The notes under the pieces are model-generated. The model was not told the DNA's origin. It worked only from the letters and a program-made list of their open reading frames with translations, and made no database searches. The position numbers and the translations under genes were made by a program. From Pilatotrama ljubarskyi (taxonomy: Eukaryota; Basidiomycota; Agaricomycetes; Polyporales; Polyporaceae), in NCBI GenBank assembly GCA_022385805.1, contig MU277788.1:1-58519 (forward strand): 58,519 bases of DNA, in the 5' to 3' direction. This document shows positions 11,769 to 24,339 of the stretch, piece by piece. Within the stretch, counting starts at the first letter, position 1. Each line of letters starts with the position of its first letter.

Positions 11769-12989
11769 CTCGGCCCGAAATGGGCGCTTCGTGTGGTTTA
11801 GGACACCTGCCGCGCCTTGTATCCCAGGCTGCCACTACAGTACTTCTGCGGAGCCCTTCCCACTCATCACTGGTGCACCGCTCATCGCTTCTGGAAGCAA
11901 CGAGTACCAGTCGCCAGCGCCTCACTCCGCCATCGTGATAAGCAGCACTGGTCACTTCGCCGACCGATCGCAAGAACCACGAGCCACAATTCGGATATGT
12001 ATCGCGACGTACCGGACTGCCCCTAGGGATTCCCCCGGTGTAGCGCGGAGAAACACAAAGCATGTGAGTTCCTCAAAATCTTGTGGGGCTTGATATTCCC
12101 TTTTCAATATGCATCCTTTGTCACTGTTGTCATCGAACTGTGGTAAGTACTGGTCGGATGCTTGGGGTGCTGGTGTACGACCACGCGAGCTGGCGTATTC
12201 CGCGCCGCGCAGGAGCAGCTAGGCTTGAAATCTAGCTTTTCCTCGCTCAGTCAAAACTATGCATACAACCTATCCCGTAGCGTGCGTTGAGGAAGGGGCA
12301 TTGAGCCTTGATTCACACCAACCCACATTTCCATCTCAGGCCGCTTCCATTTGAATCCACGCGACTGTGGACACGGTGCCGCCGGAGTGTCTTCGGTGTG
12401 AGCAGTCCTGTCAAGCTGTCTTCAACTACTCGAATACTCGGCGCCTTTATTCTCTGCGTTGATACCGCAAAGTTCTAATAATACTCTGCATGCATAGCCT
12501 GATCGTATTTTCCTCCGTCTAGCTTCCCGCCGCCCTGCGAGGCCGATCTCCGTTTCATGGTTAACATGCATACCCTGGAATGGAAGACAAAAGGACATGA
12601 CGACGCTGGCATCCGATGGTGGAATGCTGAGCACGCATGACGGGATCTAGGAGCAACCACAGACCGTTGGGGCGTCTGATTAGCTAGTGTCTGCGCTCGT
12701 GCGGAATCGTGACGGCGCCGTAGGCTTCCCGTACCCTCGCGCACACAAAAGATGCTCATGCTTCGCGCCAGTTAGGCGCTGCGCCTTTCCTGCCATCCGC
12801 CCTGCTGATAGCGAGACAGCGCTAGGATTCCGGATGGAAGGCCTCCGGCGCATCGCCAACACAAGCTTCTTCATGGCAGTACTGATCTGATTATGTCGTG
12901 GGTGACTTGGTAAACACCGTGGTGAGTGCGCTCTTAATGTGCAGGAGACGTTGGTTCACTCGAGTGGCCGCCTACAGCAGAAGCCCTTC
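10923..12989. other. 2-kb intergenic stretch with a CAT microsatellite
   Basis: No supported gene. Frames at 11366-11713 and 11626-12063 (minus) are open but resemble nothing I recognise, and the second runs through the microsatellite as polymethionine, which argues against real coding. Confidence 0.5.
11731..11767. repeat. (CAT)12 microsatellite
   Basis: Twelve uninterrupted CAT units. A shorter tract of the same motif on the other strand (GAT x5) is at about 44051-44066. Confidence 0.9.
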
Positions 12990-15239
12990 ATGACCCCCCT
13001 CGCCGCACGCGACAACGCCACCGGCGCTGGAGGACCGGTACCTCCTCCCCTCCTTCAATCACTCGAGGCTTCCATCGACTTAGAGAACACCTTCGGGGCG
13101 TATATTATATGCACTTGCCTAGGATGCATGTGAGGTCGTCTCAGAATGAAGGATATCATCGCAGCAAGCTAACTGTCGGTGTCATGGTGTCGTTATATAG
13201 CATGTTCGGCTTAACAACACACCAGACCTATCGGTACTTCCGGTTGTACCCCACTGACAAGATAGGCCTCAAAGCATTGGTGAGAGTAGCTCCCTATTCG
13301 CTTGTTTCGCAGTATCTAATCAAATACTCAAGGTGTGCTCAATTTTGTAAGAAGACTCCCACTCTAGGCCGTCTGAGCTACGCTGACTTCTGCAGAGCGC
13401 TCGACGTCATGCATACAATCTCGAGCGTCCACATTTGGTGCGTTACACCGATTCACAGCCCAATGTTTCACTAAATATGCCGAATAGCTATTTCTATCTC
13501 GTCTCAAACTATTTTCACCCGGAACGTCTTGCATCTGGCGTATGGTGAGCTTAGTGCTATCGCGCCTCTCCACATATTCCCACTGAAAACCGGGCAACAA
13601 CCCCAGGTCCATCAGAGTGAGTGCTTTGTCGTCACGTTATTCTCGCTAGCGCTGACGTCCAATTGAGATGATTGTGCTGGAAATGGTATGTGAGCTCGTT
13701 GCTCTGCCGTTCGAAGTCAGTGATTTCACGTTCCAATAGGGCCTCATAATTGTACTCTGTCACTCGTATGTGAATAACTTTGGATGCTATATGCCGTCAG
13801 CTGATGCGCTTCAGGTTTTACGCTCGTCGTTTGTTTCTCCGTGAGTTCGAAACTTCATGACGACATGATGGCCGAGTACTGAAGACGACCGTTCAGTTGG
13901 TAATCGGAACCTAATCCCCGTCATCGTGATCGTAAGTCAGGAATATGGTATGGCTTTTGCTTCGCAGCTGTGCTGATATATGGTCTGTAGGGCGTCCTCC
14001 TGGTGGCAGAGCTGGGTAAGTCTGGAGTCACCGACGCGACGCCACTCATCCTTGACCTTGTCCTTCCTTGCGGCCTCAGGGTGGTGCATAGGTACGCAAG
14101 CTGTCTAGCCATGTATCTACGCCGCCTCGCTAATTTCGCACATGGCGCAGCTGCTGTGGCGGAATCGTCAGTCTTCCCGCGCTTGAGACGACATCATCTT
14201 TTGATCCATGTGACCGTACTTCATCCAGGTTCATTCAGGTGTCCTTCGCGGGCTTTGCAGAATACTCCGTAAGCATGTACTGCTCCGCATGAGTCGTGCG
14301 AGCTGAAGCGAGGCACATTGCGTGTAGTGGATGGTCTGGACGATCCTCAGCATTGCAGTCGCCGTGGACGTCGTAGCCACAGGGACTCTGACGTACTACC
14401 TGCATCAAAGCCGGACTGGATTCCAACGGTGAGGGTTGGACGTCTTCACATCCTCCTGAAGGTTGCTGAAGCGTGCCGGCAGGACTGACTCGATGGTCGA
14501 CATCCTGATGGTCTATGCGATCAACACCGGTAAGCCTTCTGGCTTTCTGTCACCCGGGCGACCCATCTCACATCGCGTTAGGTCTCTCCACTAGGTACGT
14601 CTGTTATTTGTGGAGATTCGGAGTACCCTCAAACGCATACCCATGCGTCCCCAGTATTGTCACAGTGAGCGCGCTGATCTGTGTGAGTGCCCCGAATCCT
14701 TGAGAGAAGACTGTTCTGATCATAAGCAATCGTTAGTCGATCGTCATGCCGCGCAATCTCGTGTACAGCGCCATCCTCGTCGTCGGAAGCAAGAGTGCGT
14801 ATCCCTACCATCCTCCTTTCCATCAACTAAGTAATGTCACTTCAGTGTACGCCAACTCACTGCTCGCGGTGTATGTCCAAACCTCCTATCCTGTCATGGA
14901 ACCCGTCTGACTTGTTCTCGCTCAGGCTGAACTCCCGCCGCTCGCTCCTAGACAGGGGTATGGAGGGCTTCGAAACTGGATCGTTCGGCCTCAAGGTCGT
15001 CGATCCTCGCAAGCTCCCCGAGGAACTGCGCGGCGGGACGCACGCGATCACCCTCCGTTCCCCGCTGTCTCCCAAGCCCATGGTGAGTCCCACGACGTCA
15101 TGCTCGCAAAGCACTCTGCTGAAAAGCCGTGGCCGGGAAGCTGAACGGTATGTCTGGCGTCGCCGTCACGACGGAGACCATCATCGACATCTGCCCAGGA
15201 GACGGCCCCTCCCGCATCCACCTCGATCGCGAGGAATGA
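12990..15239 (+). CDS. DUF6534 seven-TM membrane protein
   Basis: This is a multi-pass membrane protein of the DUF6534 family, widespread in Agaricomycetes and of unknown function. The frame can be followed from the N-terminal LENTFGAYIICTCLGC, through GLTTHQTYRYFRLYPTD, FYLVSNYF, ARRLFLLGNRNL, WTILSIAVAVDVVATGTLTYYL and RTGFQRTDSMVDILMVYAINTG, to VYANSLLALNSRRS and a hydrophilic tail with GMEGFETGSFGLKV. A 14-nt exon at 13333-13346 links exons two and four in frame. The exact splicing of the loop at 14090-14320 is unsure. I prefer the ATG at 12990, matching the paralogue at 26887-29083; an in-frame ATG lies at 12939. No disabling change was found. Confidence 0.8.
13333..13346 (+). other. 14-nt micro-exon of the DUF6534 gene
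   Basis: The sequence GTGTGCTCAATTTT is flanked by CAAG and GTAAG. It encodes V-C-S-I and two bases of a leucine codon, and it is needed to join the RLYPTD exon (phase 0) to the LDVMHTI exon (phase 2). The flanking introns are about 53 and 49 nt. Confidence 0.75.
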
Positions 15240-15781
15240 ACGTGCGGTACGCGGGACGTTCCCCATACCCCTGACCAGATGTTCTATGCTATTTAATGAG
15301 CGTCGCTCTACGTGAATGCATCCCTGCACCTGTAGCGTGACCAGCGCTCTCGGACTCTGTCTGTAACTGTGCTCGTTCTCTCAATCAAATATGACCTGTC
15401 TTGTGAGACCAAATGCTTGCGAACCCTATGTTTTGTCCACAGACACGCAGAATGGATCAAGGCCATGCTTCGTCCGGGATGCATACAGCTGCGCCGCCTT
15501 TTCCCGGGCCCGCTCTTGAGCATGAGCAGCGGCAGGAATGCCTCGAGAAAAGAAACTAGGACGGGCGATCACTCTTCTGTCGGGTTCGGACCAAGACTGC
15601 ATGAGCCGTGCTATTATATGTACTGCGCGGTCGTGTAACTTGGGGACAGCGTTGCATAACGAACATAATATACGACATCGAGTACTTAAGCGCACGGGGG
15701 AGGACAGCAGAGCAACTTCAAAGGTACAAGACAGGACTAGTTGCGGGAAAGACGGAGGGGTATCTACGTACCCGAGTCCCA
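15240..15781. other. 540-bp stretch between convergent genes
   Basis: It lies between the 3' ends of the plus-strand DUF6534 gene and the minus-strand MFS gene, so it should hold both polyadenylation regions. No gene or repeat was recognised. Confidence 0.5.
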
Positions 15782-17991
15782 TCACGCCAGCCCCTTCGGG
15801 GTGGAGCCGGCCATCTCGGGCAGCTCCATGCTGTCGACGTTGCCCTTGCCCTCCTCGTCTAGAGAGCGCGCGTCGCGCCCGTTCTGGAGCCCGTACGTCT
15901 CGTCCGTGTGCTTCTGCATCGGCACCTCCTTCAGCAGGAACAGCGTCAAGAAGCCCGCCGCGGAGAACCCGATCATCGCCTTCCAGACGACCGCCATGCT
16001 CGCCGCAAACGCCTCGCGCACCTCCGTGCGCAGCGGCTCGTCCAAGCTCGGGATCAAAGGGATCGCCGCGTACGCGATTTCGATGCCCTGCGGAAACTGG
16101 GCGCGGAACGTGTCCGGCAGCCGCTGCTTCAGCTCGTTCTGCAGGATACTGGCGGCGATTGTGACGCCCCACGTCTGTGCAAAAGTCGCAGCGACGCGCG
16201 AGGAGAGCGTGAAGCGAAGCGGTCGGATCAGCATGCAATACACCGCGAGAGGGCGCAGGCAGCACTGACCTGAGCGAATGTCCTGCTGAAGTTATAGAAC
16301 GCGAGCGCCGACGCCGTCCTGGTTACCGGCAGGGGTGCCAATATCGGGAACACCGTGCTCGCCCACTGCGGATAGACACGTCTCATCAGCACGATCTCGA
16401 TCATGGTTTGAGGAGCGGAACACGCACAATAATGCCGAGGCCAGCGGCGGTGATGATCTGGAATCCCGCCCACTGGCCAGTAGATGCGTCCGCCATGAGC
16501 AGCGTCAGTAGCCCGAAACCTATCACCATCAGCGCCCAGCCAACGTAGTTGGCGGGGCGGTACTTGTTCGTCCCCTTGATCACGATCCCGCAGAACAGCG
16601 CGAAGGGCGACAGAACCAGGGCTGTCGCGAAGATGTTGATGCTGGACCGGATGGGAGTCGCGGCCATGCATGCCTGGAAGTATACGGGCAAGTAGTCTTT
16701 CCCCATAACAATGGTGTCAGCAGGCATGCGCGCTTCGAAGAGAAATGGACGTACAGATGATCGCAATGCTGGCGATACCGTGGAAGAAAGTCGCGAGGTA
16801 CCTGGACGGCAACATGTCAGCCGTTTGCTGACACACGTGGGGAGTGGTAACATGACGCACCCGCTAAGACTCGTCCGGTTCGCCATGACATCGAGCGGAA
16901 TAGACGGCTCCTTGGGAACGAGGGCCTCGTAGATGAAGAACACAGCCAGGAATACCCCTCCGATGATGAGCGGAGCAAGGACGTGTGCTGAATCCCACGG
17001 GTAACGGATTCCGCCCCATGTGAGTGCTACCAGGGCGAGCGTTGTGCCCACGATAACCAAGAAGTTTCCTCTGCCCACGGAATGCGTAGGCCTCAGTCAG
17101 CATAGTGAGGGGAAAGGAGGAACGACGGAAGACCACTTACACCCAGTCAATGCGAGATAACTTGTCGCGCCAGGTCCCGGCGGGGGAGCGCACTTTGAGG
17201 AAGATCGCGACGAGGCCGAATGCAATCCCCGCAAGGGGAAGGTTCAAGTCTATGGGTGGCGGTATCCGTTGTCAGACCTGAGAGCGTGCATTGAGTGAGG
17301 GGTCAGATACGCACAGAACAGCCACCGCCACGACGCCTTTTGCGCCAACGAGCCTCCCTGGAACGTAATGTCAGTTCAGCAAGACGAGACGCACGCTACG
17401 GGTGCAACAGCGACGAACAATCAAAGGGCCAATCGCAGCAGCGAAGGCCCATGTCAAGACAAGGAAGCCTTGGTAGACACCGCGCTCGGCCAAGGGGACA
17501 AGATCTGAGGTAATGATCGAGGCCAAGTTGATGATGCCTCCGCCTCCGATGCCCTGTACAGCTGGAGCGCGTTGGCGCGGTCAGTACGGCATGACGAGGG
17601 CGGAGGTGAATGGCGAAGGGTCCTACTCACTGCGGGCGGCGATGAGCATGTTCATGTTCTGGGCCGACCCCGAGAGGGCGCTGCCGACGAAGAAGAAGCC
17701 AACGCAGGTCATCATGATGGGTCTGCGACCAAGGACGTCAGCGAGACGACCCGTGAAGGGCATGATTGAGGCAGCGGCGAGTCCATAGGCGGCGCCGACC
17801 CAGACGAAGTCGTCGCCACCGTGTAGATCGTCTGTGATCGTGGGGAGGGCGGTGGAGACGGCGGTGATGTCGAGTGCGCTGAGGAAGTTGCAGACGACGA
17901 CGGCGGTGAATGAGAGCCAGAAGACGCTGCCCTTGGTGAGTTTCTGCGGGGGCGGGGGCGGGGGCGGGGGGGAGGCGGAGGCGTTGGACAT
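15782..17991 (-). CDS. MFS multidrug exporter (DHA2-like, 14 TM)
   Basis: This is a second MFS efflux transporter, diverged from the one at 2015-4235. The protein starts with a proline run after MSNASAS. Helix one ends with FLSALDITAVSTALP, and motif A is canonical, GRLADVLGRRP. Next come TVQGIGGGG, GGSLAQKASWRWLFYLNLP, TWGGIRYPWDS, YYLPVYFQA, and TWGVTIAASILQNELKQRL in the last helical part. The tail contains KEVPMQKHTDETYGLQ. The exons join in frame without a stop, giving about 560 residues. It is transcribed divergently from the alpha/beta hydrolase gene at 18812, which hints at shared control. A shard of a close relative of its C-terminus lies at 30225-30365. Confidence 0.9.
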
Positions 17992-18811
17992 GGTGGGAAG
18001 AATGTGAACCTGGGAGTCTGCAGAAGGGTGAGACGCCGCCATTGCGCGCGGCCTCGGAGTTGCTGGACCCGAGAGGAGCGTGCAGAGCGTGCATATATCC
18101 GGAAGTCTGCCTCGCACGCGCCATGCTCGTCTTCTGTGAGATCGAAGCCTGTGCCCGTCCACAGTCCAGCGCCCGCAATCCCACGGTACACACAACCTCT
18201 CAGCCGGACCCCTGCCACCCACAGCACCCAGGACTACTCTAGTTGCCACCCTCCTACTAGAACGGGCCAAGTACGATGGAGAGCGTCGAGCACTGTATCA
18301 CCGCCCCCGCCGACGCTGGTGTCGCGTGGGCCATGTCTGCTGTACATTGATCGAGACTATCTACACCGCCACGGCGAGCCATAGGCCCACAGTACTCATG
18401 CATTCTTCATCTGCAATCTCGCGCACACGGATCTCCAAATCTGGTGTATTACGCAGCTGCGTCATCTCCGTTCGTGGTGGTCCCGGCGTGCAACCTGGCC
18501 GCGCTCTCCCCGCCTGCGACGTCCTGTCACTGACATTGCCCGCTGCGCACCCCCCCCCCCCCCCCCGACCCCCGGTCACCGGCCTTTGTGTGGTACGCGA
18601 TTCGTGTGTGACTCCCTGTTCCCATCTGACAATGTAGCTCATGACATTCACGGCGCATGCATCCATTCATGATGTTCTCCCGACTTCTCGTGTTCGCCGA
18701 GCTGCGGGATGCCTCTTTTCCCCGGCCTCCCTCGGCCAGAGCCCTGGCAGTGCCCTCGGCCCAGCTCATCCTCGTCCGCATCCTCTTCCCCGACCTCAAC
18801 ACACATCCGCT
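17992..18811. promoter_or_regulatory. bidirectional intergenic region of the MFS / hydrolase pair
   Basis: This 820-bp stretch lies between two divergent start codons, so it must hold both promoters. It contains a 17-C run at 18550-18566 and C-rich stretches close to both genes. No binding site could be named. Confidence 0.5.
18550..18566. repeat. poly-C tract (17 C)
   Basis: Seventeen consecutive C residues in the intergenic region of the divergent pair. Such tracts are length-variable; assembly error is also possible. Confidence 0.85.
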
Positions 18812-20185
18812 ATGGCTTACAGGACGAGCACGGTCAGCCCCCTCTTTCCGTCACGCCAGGTGAAGTCTGGCCTCCATTTCGTCGCAAAGTGCTACGTCCC
18901 CGAGGACCGCTCCCCCGCCGGAGTGACGCTGCTCTTCTTCCATTGCGCGGGTTCACGTACGCCTTCGCGGTTTCCGTTTCGGATACGTGTACCGACCGTG
19001 CGTGCTCACAGACAAGGAGGCCTGGGAACCGACCCTCGATGCCATGGTCTCCGTACTGGAGTCCAGGGCTGAAGGGTCCCCGATCCGCGAGGTGTGGGCA
19101 TTCGACATGCAAAGCCACGGAGAGGCCGCCTGCCTGAACCACAAGGCGCTGGAGGAGTCGGGAGCGAAACTCTGTGAGTGCCACGCGCGTTGTTCTGCTT
19201 AGTGCACCCCGTGTGACTCGGGCTTGCCACAGCCGTAGAGGACTACGCCGAGGGGTTCCAAGCGTTCTGCGCGTCGGGGACACTCGTCAACCACAGACTC
19301 ATCGCGATCGGGCATTCACTGGGAGCGACTGCTATGTAAGAGGCTACGCGTCGCTGACAACCCTGGTCGCTCACCCTTTTGCTCAGGCTTCTTGCCTTGA
19401 TGGAGAAGAACCCACCGGTCACGTTCGAGAGCATGATCCTAGTCGAGCCCGCCCTCATCACCAAGGTCGTCTATGACGAGCACCTGGAGGAGCGAGAGGG
19501 CGCATTAAAGACGATGTCAATCGCCATCATGAAGCGTCGCGATACCTGGAACACCCGAGAGGAGGCGAAGGAGTACTTCCAGAAGCGCTTCCCTTGGATG
19601 ATCTGGGACCCCCGTATCATCGATCGCTACGTGGTGAGCACCTCGAACAACCCACCTTGATCTATCCTCAAGTCTGCCGGTTCTCCCAGCGCCACGGTTT
19701 GCGCGAGATCCAGGTCGAGGAGGGCGGTGTCAAAGTGACGAAGGTGACGCTGTGCTGCACGAAGCTCCAAGAGCGGATGGCGTACACCTACGAGAGTGGC
19801 AGCGACGCGCCGCACTTCCGCGTCGTAGCCTGGCTGCAGTCGTTGAGCCCGCCACCCAAGATGCATTTCATCTCCGGCGAGCGTGCAGATCTCGTGTATG
19901 TTTCCATCACGCATACGGCCGCCGCGCAGTGCTCACTACTCCTTCGTCTTCGCTCTCACAGACCGGAGTACATCCACAAATCTATGATCGACCTCGGTAT
20001 ATTCTCCTCTGTTCAAAAGGTCCCTGCAGCCGGACATTTCGTGAGTCCTTCTTGTCCGTATCGCAGGCGGAGCAGCTCAAGCAGTATTTCTTGCGAACGC
20101 GTAGGTTGTGCAGGAGCAACCGGACGGTCTGGGAAAAGCCATCGCTCAGGCGCTCATGAAGTGCACTAGCCGAGCGAGATTGTGA
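18812..20185 (+). CDS. alpha/beta hydrolase with C-terminal peroxisomal signal
   Basis: This is an alpha/beta-hydrolase-fold enzyme of about 340 residues, an esterase/lipase or thioesterase type whose substrate is unknown. Visible parts are the oxyanion-side motif FFHCAGSH, the nucleophile elbow IGHSLGAT (serine near residue 131), LVEPALI, and a C-terminal VPAAGHF with the catalytic histidine. The protein ends SRARL. The last three residues, ARL, fit the peroxisomal PTS1 pattern [SAC][KRH][LM]. Fungal relatives with such signals include yeast Lpx1 and the AKT2-type hydrolases of Alternaria. Six introns were placed and all joins keep the frame. The ATG at 18812 has a good context and precedes a normal N-terminus. 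It is divergent from an MFS exporter. Confidence 0.88.
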
Positions 20186-21956
20186 GGTTCGACCGACTTG
20201 CGCTTCTGCTAGCGATTACGGGCTCTGCGTACAGCCCTTCCTGTGTGTCTGTAGTACATGTCTTGCTGAATCATAGATACGCGGGTGCGCGAGGATGTAA
20301 GCGTGGACGTAGGAGCAAACGGGAGTCGTGATGGTCCTGCAAATGCGACGGCTCTCGAAGAGGGTATGAAACGATTCGTATTGTGGCGAGAGCGCGCCAT
20401 CCTGGTCGCTGACACGCTCAAAACGAGCGACGTGGTACCTACAACAGTCTCAGCATCTCCGGGGACCCCAACGTTGGACGCCTCGGGGTCTGATTCATAT
20501 GCGAGCACAAGGTCGCTCACGCGATCTTGTACATGCATATGGAACAGGTCCACGTACGCCACTGCGTGGCTGTCGTAGTGGCGGGTAGTTGCTGGTAAGA
20601 GCTACGTTGCCAGCCCAATTATAGCTGCTGAGGCTTCCGGGGCCATGTGGATGGGTTTGCGATGGGCGGTGCGATGCGAACAGATAAGAACGCGCTTCAT
20701 TGTGGATGCACCCTGGCTTCGGAGGGAGGCGATGAAGGGGGAAGATAACTACGAGCAGTGTCATGGGGGCTCACGTATCGCACCACTCTCTACGCTGGGG
20801 GCATCCTTCGAGCACCCTTCGCCATCTTCGCGGCGCTGGGCGCCCGAGCTGATGGATGATGCTGATGGAACGCACCTTCGAATTCTCATGGATTCCTGAG
20901 GTCCGCACAGGTGCCGCCCATTCGAACGAGTTCTACAATAACGCGATCCGGATACACGCGCACACTTCGCTTAGCGAGGGTATGCGAGTCAGCAGCGGCA
21001 CGGTCTGGGGAGGGTGGGCACGACGTCGTTCACTGGGCGTTGTGTCAGCTGTCTTCGATTATTCGACATGAGGCTCCACGGATGTGGGCGCATGTGAAGC
21101 AAGGCTGGACAGAACGTCTGACAGAGATACGTACGCCGTAAGCGTGCCTTCTTCGTCTCGTCGCTTCGGCGTGGGCGTCGGCGGGGAAAGGACGCACCTC
21201 TCATGTTCTCGGAATCGATATATGGCTGAGTGTCCTATGAGTGACGGCAAGGGATCTTCCCGTTACGATAGGGGTGCGGCCCGACTCAAAGCACAACAGC
21301 CGGCACTACGCGCTGCATCAGCCTCATACAGCCTCCGGAATTTCGCATGGGTAGGGGTTTCATACCGCATAGGATTATCGCATATCTATCCAAAGACGTG
21401 CCCGTGAACAGGCGCATCTGTCGTTGGAAGTGGAAAACTTGAGGACTAGGCATCGATGAAGCTTCGGCGCCTCGTGGAACCGTCGGAGAGTCGGAGATCA
21501 GAAGGTAGCAGGCGAGAGACCTCTCGGTGCTCTTTGGGGTGAACGGAGTGCGCAGACATATAAGCTATACCACGATGGCGGCATGGTCCAGGCGGAGGCA
21601 TCGTCATCGAAGGAGGGAAAGAAGTACATGCAAGGTGCTGACGCCGAGGACTCGCGCCTGAACCCGTCTCCTGCCAGTGGGCGCCGGTGGAAAGACCACG
21701 ATTCCAGTAGTACTGCACAAAACCGCACGACATGGGCACGGCGCTGGTTACACAGATGTAACACTTATGTCTGTGTCATTAGAGGGGCGAGACGCGCTAC
21801 TGAAGTTCGCTCCTGGGACACGCCAACTTGATGCATATGGTACAGTACGAGTACATTGTAACGCTGCTCGAACTTCGCACTGGTCTCGGACGAGCTACAG
21901 ACAGCTAAACTATGCTATCACGAGTCCAGAGCCCAGGCTCTCCGTTCCCAATCATA
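20186..21956. other. 1.8-kb stretch without a supported gene
   Basis: It contains open frames such as 20285-20578 (plus) and 20209-20562 (minus), but none has family motifs or codon patterns I can defend. It lies between the 3' ends of the hydrolase and P450 genes. Confidence 0.45.
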
Positions 21957-24293
21957 CTACTCCTGCTTGTGAGCCTTCACAAGTAGAGGCAGTTGTGGTC
22001 CCCGCTGAGGCTCTGATATCAACATGGGTCTTCCCAGCAATGTCGCGCTCACGCCGACATCTTCAAGAGAGGCCCCGAGCTCGAACTCGAAAGAGCGAAG
22101 CAAGGTGAAGGCTGCCACCTTCATCCTAAAGGATCGCGTCATCATCAGCCGCGTACCTTTTCCAAGACAGTTACTCACTCGTTCACGGCGAAGCGATAGC
22201 CGAGGCATGCACGCGGACCTCCCATGAACGTAAGAGTGTGCGCCCAGATGCCTGGTATCGAGGTCACTGCCTCTGGTAGACATTCCCAGCGCTCTGGTCT
22301 GTGGAATATCGTTCCGTCGAAAGACATGAGGATACAACGTAGTCAGATCGCACCTGAATTCAAACGCGTCCGCCCCCCACAGGGCTCGATCTCTATTTAT
22401 TGCGAGAATAGGGATGATTACGGGAGTCCCGGAGGGTACGCTGCGAAAGAGTGGATGAGTGTTGTGCAACCTGCTTCATGCGTGGGTACTCACAAGACGT
22501 GATCATGCGTCTGACCTCCGATGTAGACTGGCTCCCCAAGCGGTAGGAGATCATCTTGCTTTGCGAACCTGACCGTGGAAGGCACCGGCGGATGTAACCT
22601 AACGGCTTCGCGTAGTACGGCATCAAGGTACGGAAGGGAGTTGAGTTCTTCGATCGTAGGGCGTTCTGTCGGAATGCTGAACAGCTCCCTTCTGACCTTC
22701 TCCTGAACGAGAGGATGCCGCGCAAGGGCATAGAACAACCATGACAGCATGGAGGATGTGGTCTCGTGCCCCGCCACCAAGAAACTGGAACGCAAGAGTG
22801 AGCCCAGCCACGTCGTGCACGCAGAAGAAATCAAGACTTACGTGCGGCATTCTGAAGGATCGCGGGAAGGGTTTCAGAGTAATCTTCCCCAGTAGCGAAA
22901 TGAAAGCAGACTTGCCATCGATGCTCGCTTCTTCGGAGAGCCTGTATCTATCTGGAGGGCTGGTTCCGACGTTGGCCTCTACAATGAGCGAGAGAAAATC
23001 GCCTCTCCGTCGGCGTATGGGCTTCCCGGAGATCGAGTACTGCAACTCTTCCCGCTTCTCTTTCAGGCGCTTCCTTGCGAAGTCACTCATGGTTTCGCGA
23101 GCCTTGACGAAACGCCGGGACTGTTCCTCCGGCTGTATGTGGTTCAGCAAATCGAAGACTTAGTAGAGTCGAGAACATAGAGGGGCTCACGAGGACTCTG
23201 AGCACAGGGAAGAAGAAACGTAGCATCGGAAACAGAGACATCCGAGTGACCGACTGCGAAACCAGACGGAACGCGTCACAGAGAGCGTTAGGCTTCTGCT
23301 CCACGTTAAGTGAATCTATGCTACACCCGAAAGCTACCGCATGCATCAGCGAACGCGAGGCGCAGTCCATTCAGTAGCGTTGCTCACCGGCCTCGCCGAT
23401 AATATCCAGGGCGATCCTATGCATCCAATTATACATATCCATCTTGGCGACACCGCCTTGCTTGGTGACTTCCAAAGACAAGATATCCCGGAGCTGTGCG
23501 TATCGATCATTACTCGATGATACCTCATTACTATGACTGCCACTCACCTGCTCGGCTTTGCTCAAGAACAAATCTGTAAACTCACGGATCTGGAAAGGGC
23601 CAAATGCTGGGTGCTAGGAAGATCTGTATCAACCCGGACACACAGGTTGGTGTGTACCTACCACGACTCTCTTCTGCCGATGAGAGTTGAGTGAGTGAGC
23701 CTCGAGGCAATCGTATGCAAGCCAGCCAGCAGGGTGAGGGTGACTAACCTTCTGACGATGCTCTTCCCCTGCGTACGAGAATACGTGAGTTCGCGTCCAG
23801 CGGCGACAAGCTAGCGGGAAAGATTGCACCTTCAGTTAGGAGCAGTCCTGTTGAATACTGTCAGTATGTACCTTATCCTTCGTTTAAGAGAACTTTGCGC
23901 ACCGGTTCCGAGCATCTCCTGCACCACAGAACGTGCCAGCGGTGGTTTCTGATATACGAAGTCGTGCAGGAGGATATGCTTGAGAGCCTTGGTGTCGACC
24001 GTGAACAGACACATGTCGAAAATAACCCTGTAAGAAATGGTCCTGCCATAGATACTCGTCCATTGCTCGTGAGTTTCCGTAGGATCCGCCGTCCAAAACC
24101 TCCATGCGAATCCGAAAAGGACGCTTGCGCTTTCCGGCCCAGGTAGGCGTCGGAGCGGATTGCAGTACAGACGAACGACTATCCGCCAGCATTTCCAACC
24201 CAATAGCGCAGACAGGGCGAGGACGGCGGGCAGGACGAGGTCGTGGAGCAGCATCAGAGGAGTAAAGGACTGGCTGGGTGCGGGCCCGTGCAT
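21957..24293 (-). CDS. cytochrome P450 monooxygenase
   Basis: This is a haem-thiolate monooxygenase, expected to be anchored in the ER by its N-terminal helix ([14 protein letters not shown]). Visible motifs are the proline-rich hinge LRRLPGPE, the C-helix region EEHRQKKRVVHPAFGP, I-helix [11 protein letters not shown]-helix [10 protein letters not shown] (ExxR), PERWE, and the haem-binding [10 protein letters not shown] with the cysteine ligand. About 14 exons join in frame with no stop, for roughly 530-540 residues. Four exons are only 18, 20, 12 and 10 nt (23830-23847, 23749-23768, 23662-23673, 22842-22851). One intron (22852-22915) appears to use a GC donor. It is a more distant relative of the P450 pair at 40922-47849 but has the same exon pattern. 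The substrate is unknown. Confidence 0.9.
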
Positions 24294-24339
24294 TGCCCGA
24301 CGTAAACCTTATGTACGGGATCAGCGGCGCTCGAACTTA

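Noticed and set aside
11626..12063. 145-codon frame with a polymethionine run
   Set aside because: The run is the CAT microsatellite read in reverse. The rest has no recognisable motif.
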